A DNA stretch of 64,000 nt. It comes from Arenimonas soli (lineage in GTDB: Bacteria; Pseudomonadota; Gammaproteobacteria; Xanthomonadales; Xanthomonadaceae). The notes beneath the pieces are model-generated. The model made no database searches, was not told the DNA's origin, and was given only the letters and a program-made list of their open reading frames with translations. Positions within the stretch are counted from its first letter, which is position 1. Each line of letters begins with the position of its first letter. The stretch lies in contig NZ_BMKC01000002.1 in the NCBI RefSeq assembly GCF_014643775.1, forward strand, positions 372,001-436,000. The letters run 5' to 3'. Of the stretch, positions 22,910 to 29,953 are shown piece by piece. A program made the position numbers and the translations under genes.

Positions 22910-24508
22910 ATGGCAGGACGCGCGCTGGCGCTGCTGCAGGACGCCGGGCCGGGCCGCAATGGCCGCTGGGCCCTGCTGGCGCTTGTCGTCCTGGCCACCT
23001 GGCTGGCGCTGGAGCAGCTTTCCGCCCAGCTGTGGTTCCTGCCGGCCGGCCTGCGCCTGGCGATGCTGTGGCTGACCCCGACCCGCCGCTGGGGCTGGCT
23101 GGGCGCCGCCGAAGTGCTGGCCCAGGCCACCAAGTCGGTGGTGATGGGCTACCCGCTGTTCACTTTCACCTTCCTGGCCGTGTGCGTGGCGCCGTGGCTG
23201 ATCTACGCCGCGGTGGTCTACCTGCTGCGCAGCGCCCAGCCGGCCCCGCTGCCCGACTCCCCCACGCGCATGCTGCTGCTGCTGTTGGCCGGCCTGCTGG
23301 GCGCGGCGGGCGTGTCGCCGCTGCTGTGGATGTTCCTGGTCACCTATCCGATGACCACGGCCGATTCGCTGGCCAGCATGTTCGCCTTCATGTACGGCGA
23401 CCTGATCGGCCAGATCGTGCTGGCGCCCCTTCTCATCGCCTGCGTGCACGGCGGCCTGCGCTGGTCGGTCCGCAGCCTGCTGGTGCGCGACCTGGCCCTG
23501 GTGCTGTTCGGCGCCCTGGGCGTGTTCCTGGTGCTGCAGGCCTACGCCGACCTGGCCATGTACGTATTGCTGCTGGCGTTCGCGCCGCTGTTCTTCCTGG
23601 GTTTCCGGCACGGCTGGGAAGGCGGGGCGCTGGCCACGACGCTTCTTGGTGCGGTCATGCAGGGGCTGGTGCAGCTGGGCTTCCTGACCGTCAACGTGAC
23701 CATGCTGCAGCTGGTGCTGGCGGTGGTCGGCGGCGGCGCCCTGGTGCTGGGCGCGGCCAGCACCGCGCTGCGGCGAAGCCACGAGATCCTGGCCCAGCGC
23801 CACCAGGAGCTGGCGGCGCAAACCACCGAACTGGAAATGCTGGCGGCCGAGCTGGGCCAGGTGGGCCAGCGCCTGGCGCGGCTGGAAGAACAGGGCCAGC
23901 GCGAACTGGCCAGCGAACTCGAATACGAACTCGGCCACGCCATCCACGCCCTGGGCACGCGCATCAGCCTGGCCTTCCGCGACGTGCGCGACGAACAGGG
24001 CACGCGCCTGCTCGAGTCGCTGCGCGAACAGGTGCGCGAGATCCAGGACAGCCTGCGCCGCGCCCTGCGCCAGCTGCGGCCGCCGCAGCTCGACACCCAC
24101 GGCCTGAAGCAGGCGCTGGAAACCGGCCCGCTGCACGAAATGCTCGACGACAGCGGCGTGGTGTTCGAACCGGTGTTCGAAGGCCCGGTGGACGCCCTGG
24201 GCGAAGACGCCCGCACCACCGTCTACCGCATCTGCCAGGCCGCCGTGCGCGAGGCGGTGCGGCTGGAGATGGTGCGCCGCTTCGGCATGCGGCTCGAAGT
24301 GGTGCCCCAGGACGGCGGCGGTCACATCGTCGGCCTGTCGATGGACCTGGAGTTTTCGGCCTACACCCAGCACCTGCCGGCCCTGCAGGTGGTGCCGGCG
24401 ATCAAGGACCGCGTGCTTGCCGTGCAGGGGAACTACCTGCTGGAACCGCTGGTGCACGGGCACCGGCATTCGGTGCGGTTCGTGGCGGGCATCCGGGGCG
24501 ACTCCTGA
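22910..24508 (+). CDS. MASE1-domain membrane protein with degenerate histidine-kinase core
   Basis: A 532-residue protein. The N-terminal half is a MASE1-like sensor of about eight helices (FLPAGLRLAMLWLTP is characteristic), followed by a coiled coil (about 285-330). The region then follows NarX-type kinases, but key residues are lost. ASELEYELGHAI aligns with the family ARELHDSLGQ, so the phospho-acceptor His is Glu338 and the next Asp is Tyr339. The ATPase N-box Asn and the DNGxG motif are not found. It is probably a signalling or scaffold pseudokinase. The start at 22865 is also possible but has no ribosome-binding site. It is divergent from the cytochrome gene. Confidence 0.75.
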   Translation: MAGRALALLQDAGPGRNGRWALLALVVLATWLALEQLSAQLWFLPAGLRLAMLWLTPTRRWGWLGAAEVLAQATKSVVMGYPLFTFTFLAVCVAPWLIYAAVVYLLRSAQPAPLPDSPTRMLLLLLAGLLGAAGVSPLLWMFLVTYPMTTADSLASMFAFMYGDLIGQIVLAPLLIACVHGGLRWSVRSLLVRDLALVLFGALGVFLVLQAYADLAMYVLLLAFAPLFFLGFRHGWEGGALATTLLGAVMQGLVQLGFLTVNVTMLQLVLAVVGGGALVLGAASTALRRSHEILAQRHQELAAQTTELEMLAAELGQVGQRLARLEEQGQRELASELEYELGHAIHALGTRISLAFRDVRDEQGTRLLESLREQVREIQDSLRRALRQLRPPQLDTHGLKQALETGPLHEMLDDSGVVFEPVFEGPVDALGEDARTTVYRICQAAVREAVRLEMVRRFGMRLEVVPQDGGGHIVGLSMDLEFSAYTQHLPALQVVPAIKDRVLAVQGNYLLEPLVHGHRHSVRFVAGIRGDS

Positions 24509-24557
24509 GACGACCTGCCGACTATTCCTGAGCCAAACGGAAACGAGGAAGCATGAA

Positions 24558-25067
24558 TTGAAGTCCAGGATCCCAGCAGTTCTGCTCTCGTTCCTCCTGG
24601 CGGTGGGCACTGTCTCTGCCGGTCAGCGGGAAAGTCCGGACTTTGTGTACGCGGCATATGAAGCGGATGGAACTGTCAGGAAGATTTCGACAGGGACGAA
24701 GCCGCCTGCGGTATTCATCGGGCACGCTGGAAGAGCTGCGACGCTGTGCGGAAAAGATGAAGACGTCATCTGCATTAGAAGCTTGCCCTTTAGCTTCGCG
24801 GTTCCGAAGACAGCAGAGCTTGCCGTTGGCCATACTTGGATGCACGACGGGCTGACATACAGCGTCGTGTCGACTCAAGAGGTGAGGCTGCCAGGAAGAA
24901 CCGCCTCAGCTGTAGTGATCAGCACATGCAGCGCGGAGGGAGGGTGCCGTTCGTTCGTCTACTCGCGCGCGGTGGGGCTTGTGGGCTTCACCGTCCCGAC
25001 ACCCGACAAGAAGTCGCACATGTACTGGATCCAGGGCGCATCCGGATTTCCAGTCGGTCCAAAGTGA
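24558..25067 (+). CDS. Hypothetical secreted protein
   Basis: A 169-residue protein starting at TTG (24558), with GAGGAA seven bases upstream and a clear signal peptide (LKSRIPAVLLSFLLAVGTVSAG). The TTG start is favoured because the nearby ATG opens only a two-codon frame. Four cysteines (in TLCGKDEDVIC and STCSAEGGC) could form disulphides. Base composition is clearly less GC-rich than that of neighbouring genes, which suggests transfer. It ends about 40 bp before the RES-gene remnant and Rhs fragment. It may be an orphan immunity protein, but nothing proves this. Confidence 0.6.
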   Translation: MKSRIPAVLLSFLLAVGTVSAGQRESPDFVYAAYEADGTVRKISTGTKPPAVFIGHAGRAATLCGKDEDVICIRSLPFSFAVPKTAELAVGHTWMHDGLTYSVVSTQEVRLPGRTASAVVISTCSAEGGCRSFVYSRAVGLVGFTVPTPDKKSHMYWIQGASGFPVGPK

Positions 25068-25106
25068 TCGCCGGAACAGAATTCGCAGGCGGCCAGTGAT
25101 AAACAT

Positions 25107-25201
25107 TCATGGCCCGGATGTTTGCAACGCTGCCCGCGCATAGTCCGGCAGGATCTGCTGCCCGTCCCAGGTGTAGATCAGGTGGTGGGCCCGCACGCAG
25201 G
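25107..25201 (-). pseudogene. 3'-terminal remnant of a RES-domain toxin gene
   Basis: Read on the minus strand, this encodes the last 31 codons of a RES protein: CVRAHHLIYTWDGQQ, then ILPDYARAALQTSGP and a TGA stop at 25109-25107. It matches the C-terminus of the intact RES protein at 27255-27941 with three substitutions (Q to R, E to D, T to A) but has a different final tail and its own stop. It is therefore a diverged allele and not a simple copy. The rest of the gene is missing: at 25202 the sequence changes abruptly to Rhs coding DNA on the other strand. Confidence 0.85.
25123..25201. repeat. 79-bp direct repeat, left copy (in RES remnant)
   Basis: Left copy of a direct repeat that matches 27271-27349 at 75 of 79 positions. 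The repeats bracket the Rhs toxin/immunity cassette. Homology stops sharply at 25201. Confidence 0.92.
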
Positions 25202-25308
25202 ATGCCCTAGGCGGCACCGTTGCGATCAACGACACCTACCACTACGACTTCAACGGCAACGTCGCCGGCATCACCGACGGGCTGCCGAACCAACCCGGCA
25301 ACCGCACC

Positions 25309-26643
25309 ATGACCTACGACGCGCTCGACCGCCTGGTCGGCGTGGTGGCCGGCTCGGCCCAGGGCGGCATCGGGACCTTCGAATACGACCCGCTGGACAA
25401 CCTGCGGGTGCTCGAGCAGGGCAGTCGCAAGTTTCGCTACGTCTACGACGCGACCAACCGCCTGGACGAGATCCGCTCGCCAGGCGGCGCCCTGCTGCAC
25501 AGCTTCGATTACGACGCCCGCGGCAACACCATCAACAAGGACGGTGGCAGCCTGACCTTCAACCGGGAGAACCGGCTGACCCATTCACAGATCCCCACCG
25601 CCACCAGCTACGTCTACGACGGCCTGGGCCGACGGGTGCGGGAGTTCATGGGCGCTTCGACCTACTTCTACTACGGCCAGGGCGGCAAGCTGCTCTACAC
25701 CCACGACCTCAAGACCAGCGCCAGCGCCCGCACCGACCACATCTACCTGGCCGGCAGCCTGGTCGCCAACCGCAAGGTGCCCTTCGGCAGCAGCCCCACG
25801 ATCGAGGTGACCTACCAGCACACCGACGCCTTGGGCTCCCCGGTGGCGACCACCAACCAAAGCGGCGCCCTGTTACCCCGCGAACGCATGACCGCCTGGG
25901 GCGAGCCGGCTGACGGCACGTGGTCGTCGGGGCCGGGGTATACCGGGCATCAGATGGATGCGGCGTCGAAGCTGGTTTATATGCAGCAGCGCTATTACGA
26001 TCCGGCGATCGGGAGGTTCTTGTCGGTGGATTCTTTAGTGACCGATCCGAGCACGGGATTCAACTTCAGTCGATACTGGTACGCCAACGACAATCCGTAC
26101 AGCTTCATAGACCCAGACGGTCGCGCCGCTCAATGGTTCGAGAACAAGGATGGCACCGTAACTCTTCAAATCAAGGTGTACTTCACTGGCCAGGATGCCA
26201 CCCCGGCAATGGTGTCAAGGATAGAACAGCGAGTGGAACAGCTGAAGACCGGCTCTAGGCGATCTGTCGAATTGGTAGTGTTGAGCCGGCCGGGGGGAAC
26301 AGATTCCAACGTCATGGACTTATCGCCAGGAATGGATTTCACGAACTTCCCGGGGGCGGGGGAGGGTGTGAACGGCCTCGGCGGAAACAAGGGTCATATC
26401 GATACGTCACCGGGTCGCGATGACGTTGGGGCTGCGGCCCACGACATACTGCATTTCGCAGGTATTGATGACGGATATGTTGAAGGCGCTCCCGACGCAA
26501 ATGGAAACCGAACTGACGGTGGGCTGAAGCCAGGCTACACAAACGACGACATCATGGCGCGTCGGTCGGGAACTCAGCTACGGCCGGAACACTTCGATGA
26601 AGCACGGGACAATTGGTCAACAACCATTGAGGAGCAAAAGTGA
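25309..26643 (+). CDS. Truncated Rhs-repeat protein with metzincin-like C-terminal toxin domain
   Basis: A 444-residue open frame from the first ATG. Rhs-type sequence continues in frame back to about 25202 with no start codon, so the gene is a 5'-truncated Rhs fragment. YD repeats (YDALDRLVGV, YDARGNTINKDG) lead to the Rhs core end RYYDPAIGRFLSVDSL and DPDG (residues 268-271), where processing usually occurs. After that, GC content drops and a unique ~170-residue domain follows. It contains His378-Asp-Ile-Leu-His382-x2-Gly385-x2-Asp388 and Met416 (NDDIMA). This is the metzincin/snapalysin pattern HExxHxxGxxD with a Met-turn, except that Asp replaces the catalytic Glu. Whether it is expressed is unknown. 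Confidence 0.8.
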   Translation: MTYDALDRLVGVVAGSAQGGIGTFEYDPLDNLRVLEQGSRKFRYVYDATNRLDEIRSPGGALLHSFDYDARGNTINKDGGSLTFNRENRLTHSQIPTATSYVYDGLGRRVREFMGASTYFYYGQGGKLLYTHDLKTSASARTDHIYLAGSLVANRKVPFGSSPTIEVTYQHTDALGSPVATTNQSGALLPRERMTAWGEPADGTWSSGPGYTGHQMDAASKLVYMQQRYYDPAIGRFLSVDSLVTDPSTGFNFSRYWYANDNPYSFIDPDGRAAQWFENKDGTVTLQIKVYFTGQDATPAMVSRIEQRVEQLKTGSRRSVELVVLSRPGGTDSNVMDLSPGMDFTNFPGAGEGVNGLGGNKGHIDTSPGRDDVGAAAHDILHFAGIDDGYVEGAPDANGNRTDGGLKPGYTNDDIMARRSGTQLRPEHFDEARDNWSTTIEEQK

Positions 26644-27152
26644 TGGGGAATCCAAAGCTGTTAGCGTTGCTCCTGTTGCTGCATGTGCCAATCACCGACG
26701 CAGTGCCGCCACCGAATCCGAATGTCTGTTCCAACACCGCGTGCTACGAAATAAGCCCTATGGACTTCGCAGGCATGCGAAGTCAATTCATGCCGTCGGA
26801 CTCGCCGATAGAAGGCTCCGAGCGTGTTTCCCTCGTCTACGCCAAGTTGGGAGTCATTCGAATTGAGATTGGCGAGCTTGAGCTTGAGCCATGCGCTTCC
26901 TCAAAGCTGACCTTATCTTTCGGACGAAGTAGCCGTGCGTACGCTGAGGGATGTGCCAGCATCGATGGTTCAGCAGCGCGATCCCGAAAGGTCGCCATTA
27001 CTTATCACGCGAAAAGAAAGAAGAATTTGCGTTGGTTGGTCAACTCACTGTCTATGTTGTGGCTAGTAGAAGGGCCCCCTGAACACCAAGTCTCGGGGTT
27101 GACCATGGTTTTGAGCTCCGGTGTCGGTTTTCAGGCGGCGCCGGAAAACTAA
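26643..27152 (+). CDS. Candidate secreted immunity protein for the Rhs toxin domain
   Basis: A 169-residue protein whose ATG overlaps the Rhs stop by one base (TGATG), the usual place for a cognate immunity gene. It begins with a signal peptide (MGNPKLLALLLLLHVPITDA), then a Pro-rich stretch and a Cys pair (VCSNTACYE), with a third Cys in EPCASS. No family is recognised. Export of the immunity protein would fit a toxin active in the periplasm. GC content is low, matching the toxin tip and unlike the chromosome around it. The immunity role is inferred from position only. Confidence 0.6.
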   Translation: MGNPKLLALLLLLHVPITDAVPPPNPNVCSNTACYEISPMDFAGMRSQFMPSDSPIEGSERVSLVYAKLGVIRIEIGELELEPCASSKLTLSFGRSSRAYAEGCASIDGSAARSRKVAITYHAKRKKNLRWLVNSLSMLWLVEGPPEHQVSGLTMVLSSGVGFQAAPEN

Positions 27153-27254
27153 CTGCATGGTGTCGGATCAAGTTGCGCCGTGCATGTGATGAATGTGGCG
27201 TTGAGCCGACCCATATGTCCTGGGCATAGCCAAAGAAAACCGGTCACCGAGTCT

Positions 27255-27941
27255 CTAGGACATCGGACTCTGCAACGTCGCCCGCGCATACTCCGGCAGG
27301 ATCTGCTGCCCGTCCCAGGTGTAGATCAGGTGGTGGGCCTGCACGCAGGGCGCGACGCGGTCGGGGTGGAAGACGCCCACGCATTCGCCGCCGGCGTGGC
27401 GCACGCTGGGGTAGACCACGCCGTCGGAACCGTCCGCGCGCAACTTGCGCGCCAGCGCCTGCGGCGGGCCGTAGTCGTCCGGGTCCAGCATCTGTGCCCA
27501 GCCCTTGCGCAGGTCGTGCAGGCGGCCGCGGATGGCGGTGCGGTAGCAGCGCATTTCGATGCGCATCGCCGGTTCGGCGGTGGCGGCCATGAAGCGCGCG
27601 CGGTGGTACATGGTTTCGGCGATGGCCGTTTCCAGCGTGCGTGCCGCGTAGAACACGCCATAGCTGCCGTCGCTGAATCGGCTGCCGGCCGGGTTGAGGT
27701 GGGTGAAGGCGGCCATCACCGGCTGCGTGCCCGGCCCGCTGATGCGCCGTTCGCGCGGCACCAGCTGCAGCTGGCCGAGTTCTTCGCGCAGGCGCGGGTT
27801 GGTCAGCGATTCCAGCGCGTACAGCGCGTCGAGGTCGTCGGGCCGGGCGATGCGGTCGAACACGCCCTGCGGCGGGAACCGGCTGGGCACCAGGCGCCAG
27901 GCCTCGGCCCAGCTGACCCGGGTGAGGCGCGGCGCGGTCAC
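27255..27941 (-). CDS. RES-domain toxin of a type II toxin-antitoxin system
   Basis: A 228-residue RES-family protein. The R, E and S residues that name the family are seen in LNPAGSRFSDGSYGVFYAARTLETAIAE and in YPSVRHAGGECVGVF. RES toxins (such as MbcT) degrade NAD+. The GTG start at 27941 overlaps the antitoxin stop (GTGA), so the antitoxin is made first and the pair is coupled. The N-terminus (VTAPRLTRVSWAEAWRLVPSRF) is family-typical. The 3' end forms the right copy of the 79-bp repeat. Confidence 0.92.
   Translation of the reverse strand: MTAPRLTRVSWAEAWRLVPSRFPPQGVFDRIARPDDLDALYALESLTNPRLREELGQLQLVPRERRISGPGTQPVMAAFTHLNPAGSRFSDGSYGVFYAARTLETAIAETMYHRARFMAATAEPAMRIEMRCYRTAIRGRLHDLRKGWAQMLDPDDYGPPQALARKLRADGSDGVVYPSVRHAGGECVGVFHPDRVAPCVQAHHLIYTWDGQQILPEYARATLQSPMS
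27271..27349. repeat. 79-bp direct repeat, right copy (3' part of the RES toxin gene)
   Basis: Right copy of the repeat bracketing the Rhs cassette; it differs from the left copy at four positions. It covers codons near the C-terminus of the intact RES toxin. Confidence 0.92.
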
Positions 27942-28342
27942 TGCCAGCCGCGCTGAGCGTCGAGGTAGCTGCGCACGACGAACAGGTCGGCGACGTTGCC
28001 TGACAGCATGCGATCGAGCGCCGAGCCGCCGCCGAAGGGCAGCGCGGCATTGGGCTTGCGCAGCCAGGCGTCGGCGCGGGTGGGGTCGGGGAACAGAACC
28101 TGCAGCGTCTTGAAGATGCCCAGCACGTAGCTGATGCGCTCGAGCACGTCGCGGCCCGGGCTGCCGTCCTGCTGCTTCTTCCACTTGTACCAGGTGGACT
28201 CCGGCGGGTCGCCGAGCAGGCGCCGGGCCTCGGCATTTTTCAGGCCCCAGGCGCGGGCGATGGCGAAGTAGGCACGCAGGGCCGGCCCGCCGAGGTCGGG
28301 CAGGGCGGTTGCCGGGACGTGCTGGGCGCGGGGGGTGGCCAT
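27938..28342 (-). CDS. Xre/MbcA/ParS-family antitoxin
   Basis: A 134-residue antitoxin with an N-terminal Xre-like helix-turn-helix (about 20-60, WGLKNAEARRLLGDPPESTWYKWKK) and a C-terminal DUF2384/MbcA-ParS domain (LERISYVLGIFKTLQVLF, FGGGSALDRMLSGNVADLFVVRSYLD). It should bind and neutralise the RES toxin and repress its own promoter. The ribosome-binding site is AAGGAGA. An inverted repeat lies just upstream. Confidence 0.92.
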   Translation of the reverse strand: MATPRAQHVPATALPDLGGPALRAYFAIARAWGLKNAEARRLLGDPPESTWYKWKKQQDGSPGRDVLERISYVLGIFKTLQVLFPDPTRADAWLRKPNAALPFGGGSALDRMLSGNVADLFVVRSYLDAQRGWQ

Positions 28343-28358
28343 GGCGGCTCTCCTTGTG

Positions 28359-28381
28359 GAGTACAGGGTAACTCTACTCCT
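28359..28381 (-). promoter_or_regulatory. Candidate operator of the RES-Xre module
   Basis: An inverted repeat GGAGTA-N11-TACTCC lies 17 bp before the antitoxin start, and a further GGAG copy follows at 28387-28390. Its position fits an autoregulatory operator for the Xre antitoxin; no binding data are implied. The rest of the 28343-28648 gap shows no gene, only the leader of the BON protein gene. Confidence 0.45.
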
Positions 28382-28648
28382 TCAGTGGAGCCATTGGTAA
28401 TGCCTTCGAGGGCCCGCGCGCACGGGAAACGCGTGCCGTTCAGCTTGCTCAAGCCATTGATTCAACAGGAAGAAAGCGCAAGAAACCGGCGCTGGTTAAC
28501 AACCATCAAACATTTGCTTCAGTTTCGATTGCTTCGCCGGCCGCCAACCTCGGCCCCACGCTCACGGACGTGCCGACGGATCCCCCGATCCCCACCGCGG
28601 GCCAGGCCCACCGGGCCGCCTACAAATACGTTCGCAAGGAGAACCACC

Positions 28649-29323
28649 ATGAATGTCATCAAGTCTTCCCTGATCGCTTCCGCCATCGCCCTGGCCTTTG
28701 GTGCCACCGCCGTCAGTGCCGAGCACCACACCGGCGAAGACCACGCCGACAAGGTCAAGACCGAAAACGACATGAAGCCCGAGCGCACCGCGGCCCAGGC
28801 CACCACCGACGCCGCCATCACCGCTTCGGTGAAGACCCGCCTGCTGGCCGACGAGCGCACCGAGGGTTTCGACATCAACGTCGACACCTACAACGGCGTG
28901 GTCACCCTGACCGGTGGCAGCGACTCGATGGCCGACAAGATGGCCGCCTCTGAAGTCGTCGCCGAAGTCGAGGACGTCGTCAGCGTGGACAACCGCCTGG
29001 TGATCGCCGCCGAGGGCAGCGAAGCCCGCCAGGACGCCAACACCGCCACCGCCTCGGGCGAGGTGCGTGAGGCCATGGACGAAGCCGGCGACAGCATCGA
29101 CGACGCCTGGATCACCTCCAAGGTGAAGACCCAGCTGCTGGCCGACGAGCACGTGAAGGGCACCGACATCAACGTCGACACCCAGGCCAACGTGGTCACC
29201 CTGACCGGCACCGCGCCCAGCCTGGCCGCCCGTACCAAGGCGATCGAAATCGCCCAGGGCACCAAGGGCGTTCGCAGCGTCGTGGCGACCAACCTGACCG
29301 TCGCCGTCGAGACCAACGACTAA
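28649..29323 (+). CDS. BON-domain periplasmic protein, OsmY-like
   Basis: A 224-residue protein with a signal peptide (MNVIKSSLIASAIALAFGATAVSA) and two BON domains (about 55-120 and 150-220). Each has the pattern TxSVKTRLLAD...DINVDTYNGVVTLTG, and the two look like a duplication. BON proteins such as OsmY bind phospholipid membranes or assist outer-membrane proteins under osmotic stress. AAGGAG precedes the start. The encoded protein is acidic, as usual for the periplasm. Confidence 0.9.
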   Translation: MNVIKSSLIASAIALAFGATAVSAEHHTGEDHADKVKTENDMKPERTAAQATTDAAITASVKTRLLADERTEGFDINVDTYNGVVTLTGGSDSMADKMAASEVVAEVEDVVSVDNRLVIAAEGSEARQDANTATASGEVREAMDEAGDSIDDAWITSKVKTQLLADEHVKGTDINVDTQANVVTLTGTAPSLAARTKAIEIAQGTKGVRSVVATNLTVAVETND

Positions 29324-29358
29324 ACCGTTCCCGCGTTCCATGTCAGAGTGGACGGCAG

Positions 29359-29388
29359 CGGCCGGGCAGGACGCCCGGCCGTTTCCGT
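29359..29388 (+). terminator. Rho-independent terminator after the BON gene
   Basis: A 9-bp perfect stem (CGGCCGGGC / GCCCGGCCG) with a 5-nt loop is followed by TTTCCGTTC. It lies 35 bp after the BON stop. Confidence 0.65.
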
Positions 29389-29435
29389 TCGGGGCCGGCC
29401 CGCAGCGGCCAGCCGGAGTGACCCTGGAGATCGCC

Positions 29436-29900
29436 ATGAACCAAAAGCAGGAAAACCGCAGTGTCTTCGCCGTCGACAACCTGGCCCAGCTCGAAGACGC
29501 GCTGACCGCGGCGCGTGATGCCGGCATCGCCGACAAAGACATCGCCCTGGTCGCGCGCCACGACATCGAGCTCGAGCTCGACCCCGACGCCAGTGACCCC
29601 GACGAACACGGCCGCGTGCGCGGCCTGCTGGCCGGGCTCAGCGCCGTTGCCGTGCCCACCCTGGGCGTCAGCCTGGCCGGCGCCGGCATGCTGAACCTGC
29701 TGGGCAGCAACCTGGCCGGCTGGACCGGCCATGCCGCCGGCGACCACGCCAACGACGACGTGCGCGAACGCTACCAGGCCCTGGTGGAATCGGGCGTGCT
29801 GCTGGTGGTGGTGCAGGCCGACTCCGCCGAACGCCACGCCGCGGCCCACGCCGCCATGGTGACCGCCGGCGCCCGGCCCCTGGACGACGGCCAGGACTGA
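29436..29900 (+). CDS. Hypothetical stress-type protein with hydrophobic central segment
   Basis: A 154-residue protein. The N-terminus (SVFAVDNLAQLEDALTAARDAGIADKDIAL) resembles the alpha/beta opening of general-stress-protein-17M-like domains. A central Gly/Ala-rich hydrophobic stretch (about 63-90) could insert in the membrane, and a C-terminal half ends in HAAMVTAGARPLDDG. GGAG precedes the ATG. Its position after the BON gene suggests a shared stress role, but the terminator-like hairpin between them argues for its own promoter. Confidence 0.65.
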   Translation: MNQKQENRSVFAVDNLAQLEDALTAARDAGIADKDIALVARHDIELELDPDASDPDEHGRVRGLLAGLSAVAVPTLGVSLAGAGMLNLLGSNLAGWTGHAAGDHANDDVRERYQALVESGVLLVVVQADSAERHAAAHAAMVTAGARPLDDGQD

Positions 29901-29953
29901 AGCCCGGCGTGCCCCGTGCGACACTGCCGCCGGGACACACCGGGGGAATACGC

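Noticed and set aside
24500-28400. Insertion sequence or prophage as the cause of the low-GC island
   Set aside because: No transposase, integrase, terminal inverted repeats or tRNA target is visible; the direct repeats are coding sequence of RES genes.
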